6,661 bases of DNA from Actinomycetota bacterium (GCA_009704705.1 WLDR01000075.1:1-6661), one strand, 5' to 3'; numbered from the stretch's first letter, positions 1 through 6,600 are shown. Program-made: numbers and translations. Notes: generated from the letters alone by a model not told the origin.

Positions 1-434
1 AGGTCATGCCGGATCTCTCGCTCGTGCAGATACCCGCCAACGTGTTCGACCGACGCCTTCTCGACAGCGCGTTGCTGACCGAGCTCGTGCGGAATGGTGT
101 GCACGTGCACGTACGCAGTGCGTTTCTTCAGGGTCTCGTGTTTGCCAATCCGAACGAACTCCCCGACTTTTTTTCCCCGCTGGCGCCTGCGCTCACTGCT
201 GTGCGAGACGAAGCGACGGCACGCGGTGTCAGCGTGCAGTCGGTTGCGCTGAGTGCCCTGAAGTTTCACCCCAACGTTTCCGCCGTCGTCGTCGGCGCAC
301 AATCGGCCAGCGAGATGGAAGAAATCGTTCGAGCGTGGAGGGATGCAACTGAGCTGCCCCTCCTCAGCTTCGATGCGATTCCCGAGCCAGTTCTCGACCC
401 ACGGCAGTGGCCTTCCACGAAGGTAAAGTCATGA
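1..434 (+). CDS. Aldo/keto reductase family protein, C-terminal part (5' end outside the window)
   Basis: This is the C-terminal portion of a probable NAD(P)H-dependent aldo/keto reductase. The frame is open to the left edge, so the ATG at 6 is most likely an internal Met and the true start lies upstream. The visible 142 residues include VQIPANVFDRRLL near residues 7-19 and RSAFLQGLV at 37-45. Both resemble the second half of the TIM barrel in aldo/keto reductases found in polysaccharide clusters (typical form: P-L-N-x-F-D-Q-R-L, then R-S-x-F-L-Q-G-L). A late VSAVVVGAQSASEMEEI segment (91-107) matches the C-terminal cofactor-side strand and helix. The catalytic Asp, Tyr, Lys and His would lie in the missing N-terminal half, so activity cannot be judged. 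The stop overlaps the next start by ATGA, which suggests translational coupling with the cytidylyltransferase. By inference it reduces or oxidises a sugar intermediate for that enzyme. The family is fairly secure; the substrate is unknown. Confidence 0.85.
   Translation, partial: VMPDLSLVQIPANVFDRRLLDSALLTELVRNGVHVHVRSAFLQGLVFANPNELPDFFSPLAPALTAVRDEATARGVSVQSVALSALKFHPNVSAVVVGAQSASEMEEIVRAWRDATELPLLSFDAIPEPVLDPRQWPSTKVKS
419..423 (+). promoter_or_regulatory. Ribosome binding site deciding the cytidylyltransferase start
   Basis: GAAGG lies 7 nt before the ATG at 431. It favours that ATG over the in-frame GTG at 407, which would add eight residues (MAFHEGKV) ahead of the conserved MILAILQGR start. 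The site lies inside the last codons of the aldo/keto reductase gene. Confidence 0.7.
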
Positions 435-1162
435 TTCTCGCCATTCTTCAGGGCCGATTGAGTTCGACCCGCCTACCGGGGAAGGTGCTCAAGGACCTGC
501 ATGGCAAGCCCATGATTGTTCGACAAATAGAGCGCATCCAGCAGTCGAGCAAGGTGGACAAACTCGTCGTGGCAACCAGTCTTGACCCGAGCGACGACAA
601 ACTTGTTATTGCCCTGACCGAGCTCGGAGTCGACGTGCGCCGCGGGCCGCTGGACGACGTTGTTGAACGTTTTCGCATTGTCATCGACGAGTTCCAGCCG
701 GAGACGGTCGTTCGGCTCACTGCCGATTGCCCGCTCACTGACCCTGACGTCATTGACTTCGTCATCGAGCAACACCTGGAGAATGGGAGCGACTACACCT
801 CTAATGTGCTGAAGCCGACGTACCCCGACGGACTTGACGTGGAATGCATTCGTGGAGACGCATTTCGTCGCATGTGCGAACTCGACCTCAGCGACATGCA
901 ACGGGAACACGTGACGATGGGTTTGTACTCCCGGCCGGAGGTGTTTTCTCTGCAATCAATCGAGCAGGAGCCCAACCGCAGTGAGATGCGTTGGACCGTC
1001 GACGTGGCAGACGATCTCGAGTTTGCCCGACTCGTATATTCTCGTCTTTATGACCGCAACCCGCGGTTTCGGCAGGACGACATCGTCGCGCTGGTGACGA
1101 GCAATCCCGAACTGTCGCGCACAGATGCAGACGTCGCACGCAATTCAGGGCTGAACAAGTAA
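431..1162 (+). CDS. spsF: SpsF-family cytidylyltransferase (CMP-sugar synthesis)
   Basis: This 243-residue cytoplasmic nucleotidyltransferase belongs to the SpsF group (COG1861) within the acylneuraminate/KDO cytidylyltransferase fold. Such enzymes are expected to transfer CMP from CTP to an acidic or unusual sugar. The N-terminal nucleotide-binding loop QGRLSSTRLPGKVL (7-20) is a close variant of the family's Q-A-R-M-x-S-T-R-L-P-G-K-V-L. Further family blocks are VVRLTADCPLTDPD (93-106), YPDGLDVE (131-138), REHVT (158-162) and RWTVD (187-191). The length is normal for the family and no part is missing. I chose ATG 431 because the protein then starts directly at the conserved first strand and has a Shine-Dalgarno 7 nt upstream. 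It overlaps the reductase by 4 nt and precedes the aminotransferase by 16 nt, so the three are probably one operon. The symbol is a family label: the sugar is unknown and a role in spore coat is not implied. Confidence 0.9.
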   Translation: MILAILQGRLSSTRLPGKVLKDLHGKPMIVRQIERIQQSSKVDKLVVATSLDPSDDKLVIALTELGVDVRRGPLDDVVERFRIVIDEFQPETVVRLTADCPLTDPDVIDFVIEQHLENGSDYTSNVLKPTYPDGLDVECIRGDAFRRMCELDLSDMQREHVTMGLYSRPEVFSLQSIEQEPNRSEMRWTVDVADDLEFARLVYSRLYDRNPRFRQDDIVALVTSNPELSRTDADVARNSGLNK

Positions 1163-1178
1163 TCACTCAGGAGGACTG

Positions 1179-2474
1179 ATGTCTACCGGATCGACCCGAT
1201 ACGCGGCTTCGCTCGCCCAACTGCAACGAGCCGAAGCGGTAATCCCGCTTGGTACGCAGACGGTAAGCAAGTCGCGCCTCACGCTGCCCGCTGGCATCGC
1301 GCCGCTGTACAGTACTCGGGTCGAAGGATGCCGAATCTGGGACGTTGACGGCAATGAGTACGTCGACCTCATCAGCGGGCTGGCTGCAATAAACATCGGC
1401 TACGGTGATTCCGAAGTTTCCGCGGCCGTCGCCGCTCAAGTGCCGCTCGGCGTCACGATGTCTCTCACGCACCCGATTGAGGCCGAGGTTGCTCAACTCA
1501 TTGTGGACCTTGTGCCCTCGGCTGAAATGGTGCGCTTCGGCAAGACCGGTTCCGATGCGACGAGCGCGGCTATTCGCGTGGCCCGAGGATACACAGGTCG
1601 GGACCATGTCGTTGTCTGCGGCTACCACGGTTGGCATGACTGGTATATCGGCACCTCGCCGACCCGCAACCTTGGCGTGCCCGAAGATGTTGCTGCGCTT
1701 GCACACTCTGTTCCGTTCAACGACCTTGACGCAATGGAAGCAGCCCTGAAAGCACATCCAACCGCGGCAATCATCATGGAAGTCATGACGTTGGAATGGC
1801 CAGCACCCGGGTACCTCGAAGGCGTGCGCGCACTCGCAACCAAATACGGTGCGCTTCTCGTCTTCGACGAGATGATCACGGGTTTCCGATTCGCTAATGG
1901 CGGCGCGCAAGATTTCTTCGGCGTTACTCCGGACCTCTCTACTTTCGGAAAGGGTATGGCGAATGGATACCCCATCTCTGCCATCGTCGGAAAACGTGAG
2001 TACATGATGGTGCTTGAAAAAGCTTTTTTCACGGGCACATTCGGTGGTGAGCTTCTGTCCTTGACCGCAGCCAAGGTTGTTCTCGAGCGCATCAAGAACA
2101 CAGACGTCATCGCGCGAATCAGCGCCAAAGGTGAACTTCTGACGGAGCGCGTCAATAAAGTGATCCAAGCCGCGGGTGCTCAAGACGTCGTTTCTCTTCA
2201 AGGCCACCCAACATGGATGTTCCTGGTCTGGAACCCTGACCTGGGCGAGCAACTGGGTGACCTGAAAATCTTGTTTATGCAGGAAATGTGCAAGCGTGGG
2301 GTGCTCATGATTGCCACCCACAACGTCATGGATGCGCATGACGAGAAGGCCTTCGACACAATTTGTGCCGCCTATGCCGAGACGCTGCCCATTGTTCTCG
2401 AGGCAATTGCGGCGAACGATGCTCATGAGCGCCTCGATGCTGAAGTAGGGCAGCTCGGGCCACGCGTGCGCTAA
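1179..2474 (+). CDS. Class-III PLP-dependent aminotransferase, glutamate-1-semialdehyde aminomutase-like
   Basis: This 431-residue cytoplasmic fold-type I PLP enzyme resembles HemL but probably acts on a sugar or related intermediate of the surface-glycan pathway. Visible landmarks are VDGNEYVDLISG (56-67, the N-terminal D-x-D-G-N-x-Y-x-D block), GKTGSDATSAAIRVAR (121-136, cofactor-phosphate and substrate region), GYHGWHDW (148-155), DEMITGFR (230-237, with D230 expected to contact the PLP ring nitrogen) and STFGKGMANGYP (254-265, with K258 the expected Schiff-base lysine). TGTFGGELLSL (285-295) stands where true HemL proteins usually have a G-T-L-S-G-N-P-like loop. This supports a polysaccharide-cluster subgroup rather than the tetrapyrrole enzyme. 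A strong AGGAGG at 1169-1174 lies 4 nt before the ATG. The start 16 nt after the cytidylyltransferase suggests co-transcription. Fold and cofactor are near certain; transaminase versus aminomutase activity, and the substrate, are not resolved. Confidence 0.92.
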   Translation: MSTGSTRYAASLAQLQRAEAVIPLGTQTVSKSRLTLPAGIAPLYSTRVEGCRIWDVDGNEYVDLISGLAAINIGYGDSEVSAAVAAQVPLGVTMSLTHPIEAEVAQLIVDLVPSAEMVRFGKTGSDATSAAIRVARGYTGRDHVVVCGYHGWHDWYIGTSPTRNLGVPEDVAALAHSVPFNDLDAMEAALKAHPTAAIIMEVMTLEWPAPGYLEGVRALATKYGALLVFDEMITGFRFANGGAQDFFGVTPDLSTFGKGMANGYPISAIVGKREYMMVLEKAFFTGTFGGELLSLTAAKVVLERIKNTDVIARISAKGELLTERVNKVIQAAGAQDVVSLQGHPTWMFLVWNPDLGEQLGDLKILFMQEMCKRGVLMIATHNVMDAHDEKAFDTICAAYAETLPIVLEAIAANDAHERLDAEVGQLGPRVR

Positions 2475-2494
2475 GGGCATTCCGCCGCGACGAG

Positions 2495-2507
2495 GAGCGT
2501 AACGCTC
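2495..2507 (+). repeat. Small perfect inverted repeat after the aminotransferase gene
   Basis: GAGCGT-A-ACGCTC is a perfect 6+1+6 inverted repeat starting 20 nt after the aminotransferase stop. As RNA it could form a 5-bp stem with a 3-nt loop. It is followed by a CT-rich run (TCTCTCC) rather than a T tract, so it is not a convincing intrinsic terminator. It could be a weak attenuating hairpin, an operator, or chance. Confidence 0.35.
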
Positions 2508-2541
2508 TCTCTCCGTGACCAACGAGGACAAGAAGTGGCTT

Positions 2542-2550
2542 TGCTACACT
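2542..2550 (+). promoter_or_regulatory. Candidate extended -10 promoter element for the unknown gene pair
   Basis: TGCTACACT matches the extended -10 pattern TGnTAnnnT and lies about 40 nt before the TTG start at 2590. No good TTGACA-like -35 sits 16-18 nt upstream; the nearest, GTGACC at 2515-2520, is too far. This 115-bp gap is the only one on the + strand large enough for an internal promoter. The call is weak, and read-through from the upstream operon is equally possible. Confidence 0.25.
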
Positions 2551-2577
2551 TCACAGAACAGAGTTTGAGCGAGTGGT

Positions 2578-2583
2578 GAGGAG
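2578..2583 (+). promoter_or_regulatory. Ribosome binding site deciding a TTG start
   Basis: GAGGAG lies 6 nt before TTG 2590. The next in-frame candidate, GTG 2599, would be 15 nt away, too far for efficient pairing. There is an in-frame TGA at 2566-2568 and no ATG or GTG between it and 2590. TTG is therefore the best-supported start. Confidence 0.65.
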
Positions 2584-2589
2584 TCGGCC

Positions 2590-3537
2590 TTGTCGGATGT
2601 GGTTGAGGGCTTTGACCCATTGTTCTACCGCCCGTGCATCTTTGCGATGATGAGCGGACTCTCCTATGGCACCGCCATCACGGTCAACAACGGCCTCCGA
2701 ACCGGCCCCCACGCCACGAATTTCGAGTTATCGATGTCTTTCTTCGATGACGCAGGCAAGCACTTGGTTACCACAGACGTCCTTCATGAACTTGCACCTG
2801 GTGAAATCATCAAGATTGATACGCGGGATGTGCTCAAGAAGCTCAAAATCACGCCGCGTGGAAACATGCTCGGTATTGCTCACATGGTGCCTCAGCGTTT
2901 CTCTGGTCTCACCTCAGTAACGGTCACCCGCGCTGAACTCATGGCGCACGTGAGCTCCTCTGATGACTTCATTGAGTTCAGGCAAGAACCCAAAGGTGTG
3001 ATCACGGGGGTGGCCTACCAGATGGGTCCGCAAAATGACTCGCGATTCAACAAGACGCGCACAACGCTTTTGCAAGCACCAAAGGCGATTGTCACGGAAA
3101 ACGTGGACACACTCTTCGCCCTGATCAATGCATCGACAACTATCGACTACACAGACGTTGCGCACATGGAGTACTGGCTCGTCGACCCCGCTGGAAACAA
3201 GGTGGCTCGTGGCGAGATAACCGTTCCTCCATGGTCGTGTCGATTCGTCAGTGTGCGAGACCTGTTGATTGAGAACAACCTCCTCGACGAATTCATCGCT
3301 CAGGGTGGGTTGGGAATGATTCTCGGGCTTTCGCGGGACTCGGGGCTCGTGCCGATTTCAATGACGATGAACCTCGACACGGGGGCCATCGCATGTGACC
3401 ACACCCTTCCGCCCATGTATTACTTCACAACCTGGGGCGGTCAGCGACGCATAGAAGCAAATGCTCGTCTCTACGAAACCTTTTTCGCCACCGCCGAACA
3501 GAACGAACTCAAGGAGGACGCTCGTGTCGGTGCTTAG
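2590..3537 (+). CDS. Unknown protein A, first of a paralogous pair in a surface-sugar locus
   Basis: I do not recognise a named family for this 315-residue protein. It has no signal peptide and no transmembrane helix, so it is probably cytoplasmic unless exported by another route. The sequence looks rich in beta strands, with two similar segments. In the first, ITVNNG (30-35) is followed by FFDDAGKHL (51-59) and LAPGEIIKID (68-77). In the second, FALINAS (176-182) is followed by LVDPAGNKV (197-205) and VPPWSCRFVSV (212-222). This resembles a duplicated beta-sandwich, which is an inference from pattern only. The region after SGLVPISM (251-258) ends in a Cys-Asp-His (269-271), followed by a 44-residue tail rich in aromatic and charged residues. 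The same order of blocks recurs in the next gene, which overlaps it by 14 nt. The start is TTG with a GAGGAG 6 nt upstream. It could be a glycan-binding or glycan-modifying protein, but no catalytic motif is evident. It is almost certainly a real gene; its function is unknown. Confidence 0.85.
   Translation: MSDVVEGFDPLFYRPCIFAMMSGLSYGTAITVNNGLRTGPHATNFELSMSFFDDAGKHLVTTDVLHELAPGEIIKIDTRDVLKKLKITPRGNMLGIAHMVPQRFSGLTSVTVTRAELMAHVSSSDDFIEFRQEPKGVITGVAYQMGPQNDSRFNKTRTTLLQAPKAIVTENVDTLFALINASTTIDYTDVAHMEYWLVDPAGNKVARGEITVPPWSCRFVSVRDLLIENNLLDEFIAQGGLGMILGLSRDSGLVPISMTMNLDTGAIACDHTLPPMYYFTTWGGQRRIEANARLYETFFATAEQNELKEDARVGA
3511..3517 (+). promoter_or_regulatory. Ribosome binding site deciding a GTG start
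   Basis: AAGGAGG lies 6 nt before GTG 3524, inside the end of the preceding gene. It favours this start over the upstream in-frame ATG at 3461, which would extend the overlap to 77 nt and add a Pro/Arg-rich, out-of-character leader. Confidence 0.75.
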
Positions 3538-4381
3538 TTCACTGAGTCGCAACAGGGTTGCCCAAACCGGGTATCGACGATTGCTCGAATCTGGTTTTGT
3601 CCCCCGCCGCGCATTCGCTCATTACTTCATGAACACGGCAGGCATCCGCAGTCGAGTTCATCTGCAGAACTATTACTCGATGTTTTTCCCCGACGACCTC
3701 ACTCCCGTCGACGCACGTGTGTGGCTCTACGATTCACAGGGTTCACTTCTGGCTCATCGCACCTTCTCGATTCCGGCGTTCGGACAGCTGTATCTCGAAA
3801 TGGAGGACATTGCAGGCGAGAATCTGGATTCGGAAGGCATGATCGTCGTTGATGTGCTGCCGCCCAAGGCCACCCGGCACAAACTCAAGACCCTGCCCAA
3901 CATTCAAGCGCTCACTGTTCAAACGCCATTTTGGGTCTCCTACCGCGACGCGGACGACAACTACATGTACGTTCACTCCATTGAGGTCTACCGGGGTCGA
4001 GTTTTTGGAGCAGTCTGGCCGCTCAACCAGGTCATGGCTCATGCGACTCAAGCGCGCGCGCCATGGGAGTCGTGGCGACTACTCGACGTCAATCTGCTCG
4101 ATGAGCTTCACGTGATTGTCATGAATCACTCGGCAACACCCGGCACGACAGAGGTCAGAGTAATCTCACAAGCGGGTGACGTGTTGTGGTCAGAAGAAGT
4201 CTCGCTAAAGACGCGCGAGTCACGACGAGTAAGCGTGCCCCAAGACAAAATCAACGAGTGGCGCCTAGCTGGCGAACATGATTCCGTTCGTGTCTCCCTG
4301 TCGACGATTCTGTCCGACAACGGAAAACCATACGTACTCATGCGTTACGGCGGCGGGCCGTTGAGCATGCATCACGGCTGA
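3524..4381 (+). CDS. Unknown protein B, second of the paralogous pair
   Basis: I do not recognise a named family for this 285-residue protein. It has no signal peptide or membrane helix. A basic N-terminus of about 30 residues precedes a strand-rich body. VHLQNYYS (45-52) is followed by LYDSQGSLL (68-76) and IPAFGQLYLEM (83-93), and later VIVMNHS (197-203) by VISQAGDVL (213-221). These match the two segments seen in the preceding protein. Other distinctive parts are WVSYRDADDNYMYVHS (137-152), rich in aromatic and acidic residues, and a C-terminal GGGPLSMHHG (276-285) ending in paired histidines. The order of blocks follows that of its neighbour, so I infer a diverged tandem duplicate. The 14-nt overlap suggests coupled translation and a 1:1 complex. 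Length is about 30 residues shorter, mainly because it lacks the neighbour's C-terminal tail. The function cannot be stated; a role in the surface-sugar pathway is inferred from position only. Confidence 0.85.
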   Translation: MSVLSSLSRNRVAQTGYRRLLESGFVPRRAFAHYFMNTAGIRSRVHLQNYYSMFFPDDLTPVDARVWLYDSQGSLLAHRTFSIPAFGQLYLEMEDIAGENLDSEGMIVVDVLPPKATRHKLKTLPNIQALTVQTPFWVSYRDADDNYMYVHSIEVYRGRVFGAVWPLNQVMAHATQARAPWESWRLLDVNLLDELHVIVMNHSATPGTTEVRVISQAGDVLWSEEVSLKTRESRRVSVPQDKINEWRLAGEHDSVRVSLSTILSDNGKPYVLMRYGGGPLSMHHG

Positions 4382-4406
4382 CGCACAAATCGTCCCGGTC
4401 AGCTCG

Positions 4407-6581
4407 TTACTGAGTGGACTCGTCAAAGATTCCCAAGGCACTTAGCTCGCCGAAGAGAGCTGAAGAGAGCGTGCGAGCATAGGTTGCGCTCAGGTGCGAA
4501 CGGTCAAGATAGACGGTGACGCCACCGACAGATGAGTAGCACTCGATCGAAGAGCAAAAGTAGCGCGTCATATCAAGAGCATTTACTCCCTGGATTGATT
4601 CGGCCGCCAGAAATTGATAGTCCGTCTGGCTTTCGAAGTTGCTTTTCGGCGCATCGCAAGATTTGGGATCTGATGCACTACTCAGGCACAGCGACGGCGC
4701 CTCCGGCCATTCAGGGTTGTCACGAATAACGACAATCCTCGTTCCTCTGTCCAAAAGTGGTTGCCACGCTGACTCCAGTCCCTGGATTATTTGAGCGGGC
4801 GACAGAAAACCGTTGTCAACCTCTTCGCGAAGGTTTGTTGAGTATCCGACAATCAACACGAGGTCATATGCTTGGCCTCCCGCAAGGCGACTCGCGACTT
4901 TTGGACTCCACTCCGTACATGGCTTGAAGCCCTCACTCCGAGGAGATTCAGTGAAGACACAACTGAACCTCATGAAGGTTGTCACGGTCACTTTCCCACT
5001 AGAAATCATGGGCTCCAAGGCAGGGAACCAAGATGCGGAGTGAGAGTCGCCAACGAGCGCGATTCGAAACGGAGCAGAGGGTTCGCCAAAAGTGCACTCA
5101 ACCAACTCACTCGTCTCAGAGATACAGCCCTTGTCGTAGAGTGCCGCTTTGTCTTCTTCGGCTACGGCCGGATTGGGCTGCAATAAGGGGAAAGTGCGAC
5201 TTGAGCAAGAAGCGGGATTCTCAATGAATGCTGCGCCAAAACAAGAATCAGTCGCAAGGCTCCTTTCAATGATTGACCGACGTTCCTCCTCGACAGACTG
5301 TGAAATGCCAACCGTGATGGATGGGATCAACACCAGCACTCCAGCGACTAGCGCAAGTGCTCCCGTGCGCCAGTTGGTGCGAGCAGTCAAGAATTTCCAG
5401 TAACGAACCGGGTCTTCGACCCATTTCTTCGTTGCCCACGCGAGAGCAATAGTGAGGACGAGAATCGCAAGCTTGACGAGAAATGATGGTTCACGACCCC
5501 CGACAGACGGGTAAATCACGATGAGAGGCCAGTGCCACAAGTAGACAGAGTATGAAATACCACCGACCCATGCCGCCAGAGCAATCAATCGATGCACCGT
5601 GAGGCGAATTGGATTCATCGCCCCTCGTGTCGGCGGTGAGGAGCCATTCGCTGCAATGACAAGAATCGTTGAGACAACGGGGAGAAGCGCAGCTAATCCA
5701 GGAAATGGTGTTTTCTCATTCAAGGCCCACAGCGAAATGGCAAGTCCCAGCCAGCCACAGAGCGAAATGGCGACTCGGAACGCATATTGGGAAACGGACC
5801 GTGCTCTCGGACTCTCCGTTGTTGCGCCTGTTGGGAATGAACGCCAAGAGACGACAAGTGCGAGCAAACCACCAGAACCAAACTCCCACGCTCGAGAGAA
5901 CGTCGAGAAATATGCCACCGGTTCACCTTGTTGTACTGCGATGACTGAGTAGGCAAATGAGGCGAGCACCACTGCCCCGAAGACAACGAGCAGGCCGATG
6001 CGCAAATCACGAACCTTCGTGTCGTGAAGACTTCGTGACACGGATGTGCTCGTGAAACTGCGCAAACGCAAGATTGCTTTCGACGCGACGATGGCGAGGA
6101 TCATGAGCAAGGGCCATGCGATGTAGAACTGTTCTTCGACCGAAAGTGACCAAAACTGCTGAACCGCTGTCGGCGCCTTGTCGGCAGAAAGGTAGTTAGT
6201 TGCCTCTAGAGCTAGGGCCCAATTCTCAAAGTAAAAGACAGACGCGACAGCCTGTCTGACGAACTGAAGCCACAGAGCGCTTGGCTGAAAACTGAAGACG
6301 AGAATCGACGTGGCGAGAACGACAAGCAAAGCCGCCGGGAGTAGTCTCCGCGCGCGACGGGCCCAAAACGTTCCCACTCGTATGGAACCGTTTCGGAACA
6401 CCTCAGAAATGAGATGCATGGTTATCAAATATCCGGAAATCACGAAGAATACGTCGACTCCGATGAACCCGCCGGCAAAGGCGTGGGGCCACAAGTGGAA
6501 GCCAACGACACTCAAGACGGCAAACGCACGCAGGACCTGAATGTCACTGCGGAGCGGAGCACGCGTGGACTTCGTGGCCAT
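4407..6581 (-). CDS. OafA-like membrane acyltransferase-3 fused to an extracytoplasmic SGNH domain
   Basis: This 724-residue integral membrane enzyme is expected to O-acylate (often O-acetylate) a surface polysaccharide. Residues 1 to about 400 form the acyltransferase-3 domain with roughly ten membrane segments. It opens with LRAFAVLSVVGFHL (17-30, including the conserved Arg and His29), GGFIGVDVFFVISGYLIT (37-54), an ARRARRLLPA block (74-83) and FWSLSVEEQFYIAWPL (143-158). SYSVYLWHWPLI (343-354) and KKWVEDPVR (385-393) mark its end. One more helix (about 405-425) leads to the extracytoplasmic SGNH hydrolase-like domain. There GDSHS (511-515) carries the nucleophile S513, and D693 and H696 in LDRSHLS complete the expected catalytic residues. 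The ectodomain has ten cysteines (447, 459, 486, 496, 541, 555, 632, 642, 676, 681), consistent with up to five disulfides. The ATG at 6581 has GGGAAGGA (6590-6597) 8 nt upstream. It is intact and of normal length for the fused type. It converges on the unknown pair with only 25 nt between stops. Confidence 0.95.
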   Translation of the reverse strand: MATKSTRAPLRSDIQVLRAFAVLSVVGFHLWPHAFAGGFIGVDVFFVISGYLITMHLISEVFRNGSIRVGTFWARRARRLLPAALLVVLATSILVFSFQPSALWLQFVRQAVASVFYFENWALALEATNYLSADKAPTAVQQFWSLSVEEQFYIAWPLLMILAIVASKAILRLRSFTSTSVSRSLHDTKVRDLRIGLLVVFGAVVLASFAYSVIAVQQGEPVAYFSTFSRAWEFGSGGLLALVVSWRSFPTGATTESPRARSVSQYAFRVAISLCGWLGLAISLWALNEKTPFPGLAALLPVVSTILVIAANGSSPPTRGAMNPIRLTVHRLIALAAWVGGISYSVYLWHWPLIVIYPSVGGREPSFLVKLAILVLTIALAWATKKWVEDPVRYWKFLTARTNWRTGALALVAGVLVLIPSITVGISQSVEEERRSIIERSLATDSCFGAAFIENPASCSSRTFPLLQPNPAVAEEDKAALYDKGCISETSELVECTFGEPSAPFRIALVGDSHSASWFPALEPMISSGKVTVTTFMRFSCVFTESPRSEGFKPCTEWSPKVASRLAGGQAYDLVLIVGYSTNLREEVDNGFLSPAQIIQGLESAWQPLLDRGTRIVVIRDNPEWPEAPSLCLSSASDPKSCDAPKSNFESQTDYQFLAAESIQGVNALDMTRYFCSSIECYSSVGGVTVYLDRSHLSATYARTLSSALFGELSALGIFDESTQ

Positions 6582-6600
6582 GACCGTGATCCTTCCCGAG

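Noticed and set aside
407..430. GTG 407 as start of the cytidylyltransferase
   Set aside because: It adds eight residues before the conserved first strand and has no good Shine-Dalgarno, while ATG 431 has GAAGG 7 nt upstream and the usual ATGA coupling.
1179..2474. Housekeeping hemL (tetrapyrrole synthesis)
   Set aside because: The active-site loop differs from the usual HemL form, and the gene sits in an operon with an SpsF-type cytidylyltransferase and a reductase rather than other hem genes.
1167..2531. A 454-codon open frame on the - strand, antisense to the aminotransferase
   Set aside because: It covers the whole aminotransferase gene, whose motifs are unambiguous. The antisense product is rich in His, Arg and Cys with no recognisable domain, as expected of a frame kept open by codon bias.
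3461..3523. ATG 3461 as start of unknown protein B
   Set aside because: The extra 21 residues are Pro/Arg/Ser-rich, encoded wholly inside the preceding gene, and lack a ribosome site as good as the AAGGAGG before GTG 3524.
4377..4403. GCTGAC...GTCAGC inverted repeat between the convergent stops as a bidirectional terminator
   Set aside because: The stem is only 6 bp with a 15-nt loop, an alternative GACG/CGTC stem competes, and no T tract follows on either strand.
5599..6010. Short open frames on both strands within the acyltransferase gene
   Set aside because: They lie inside the region coding for its membrane segments, have no ribosome sites I would trust and no recognisable domain.
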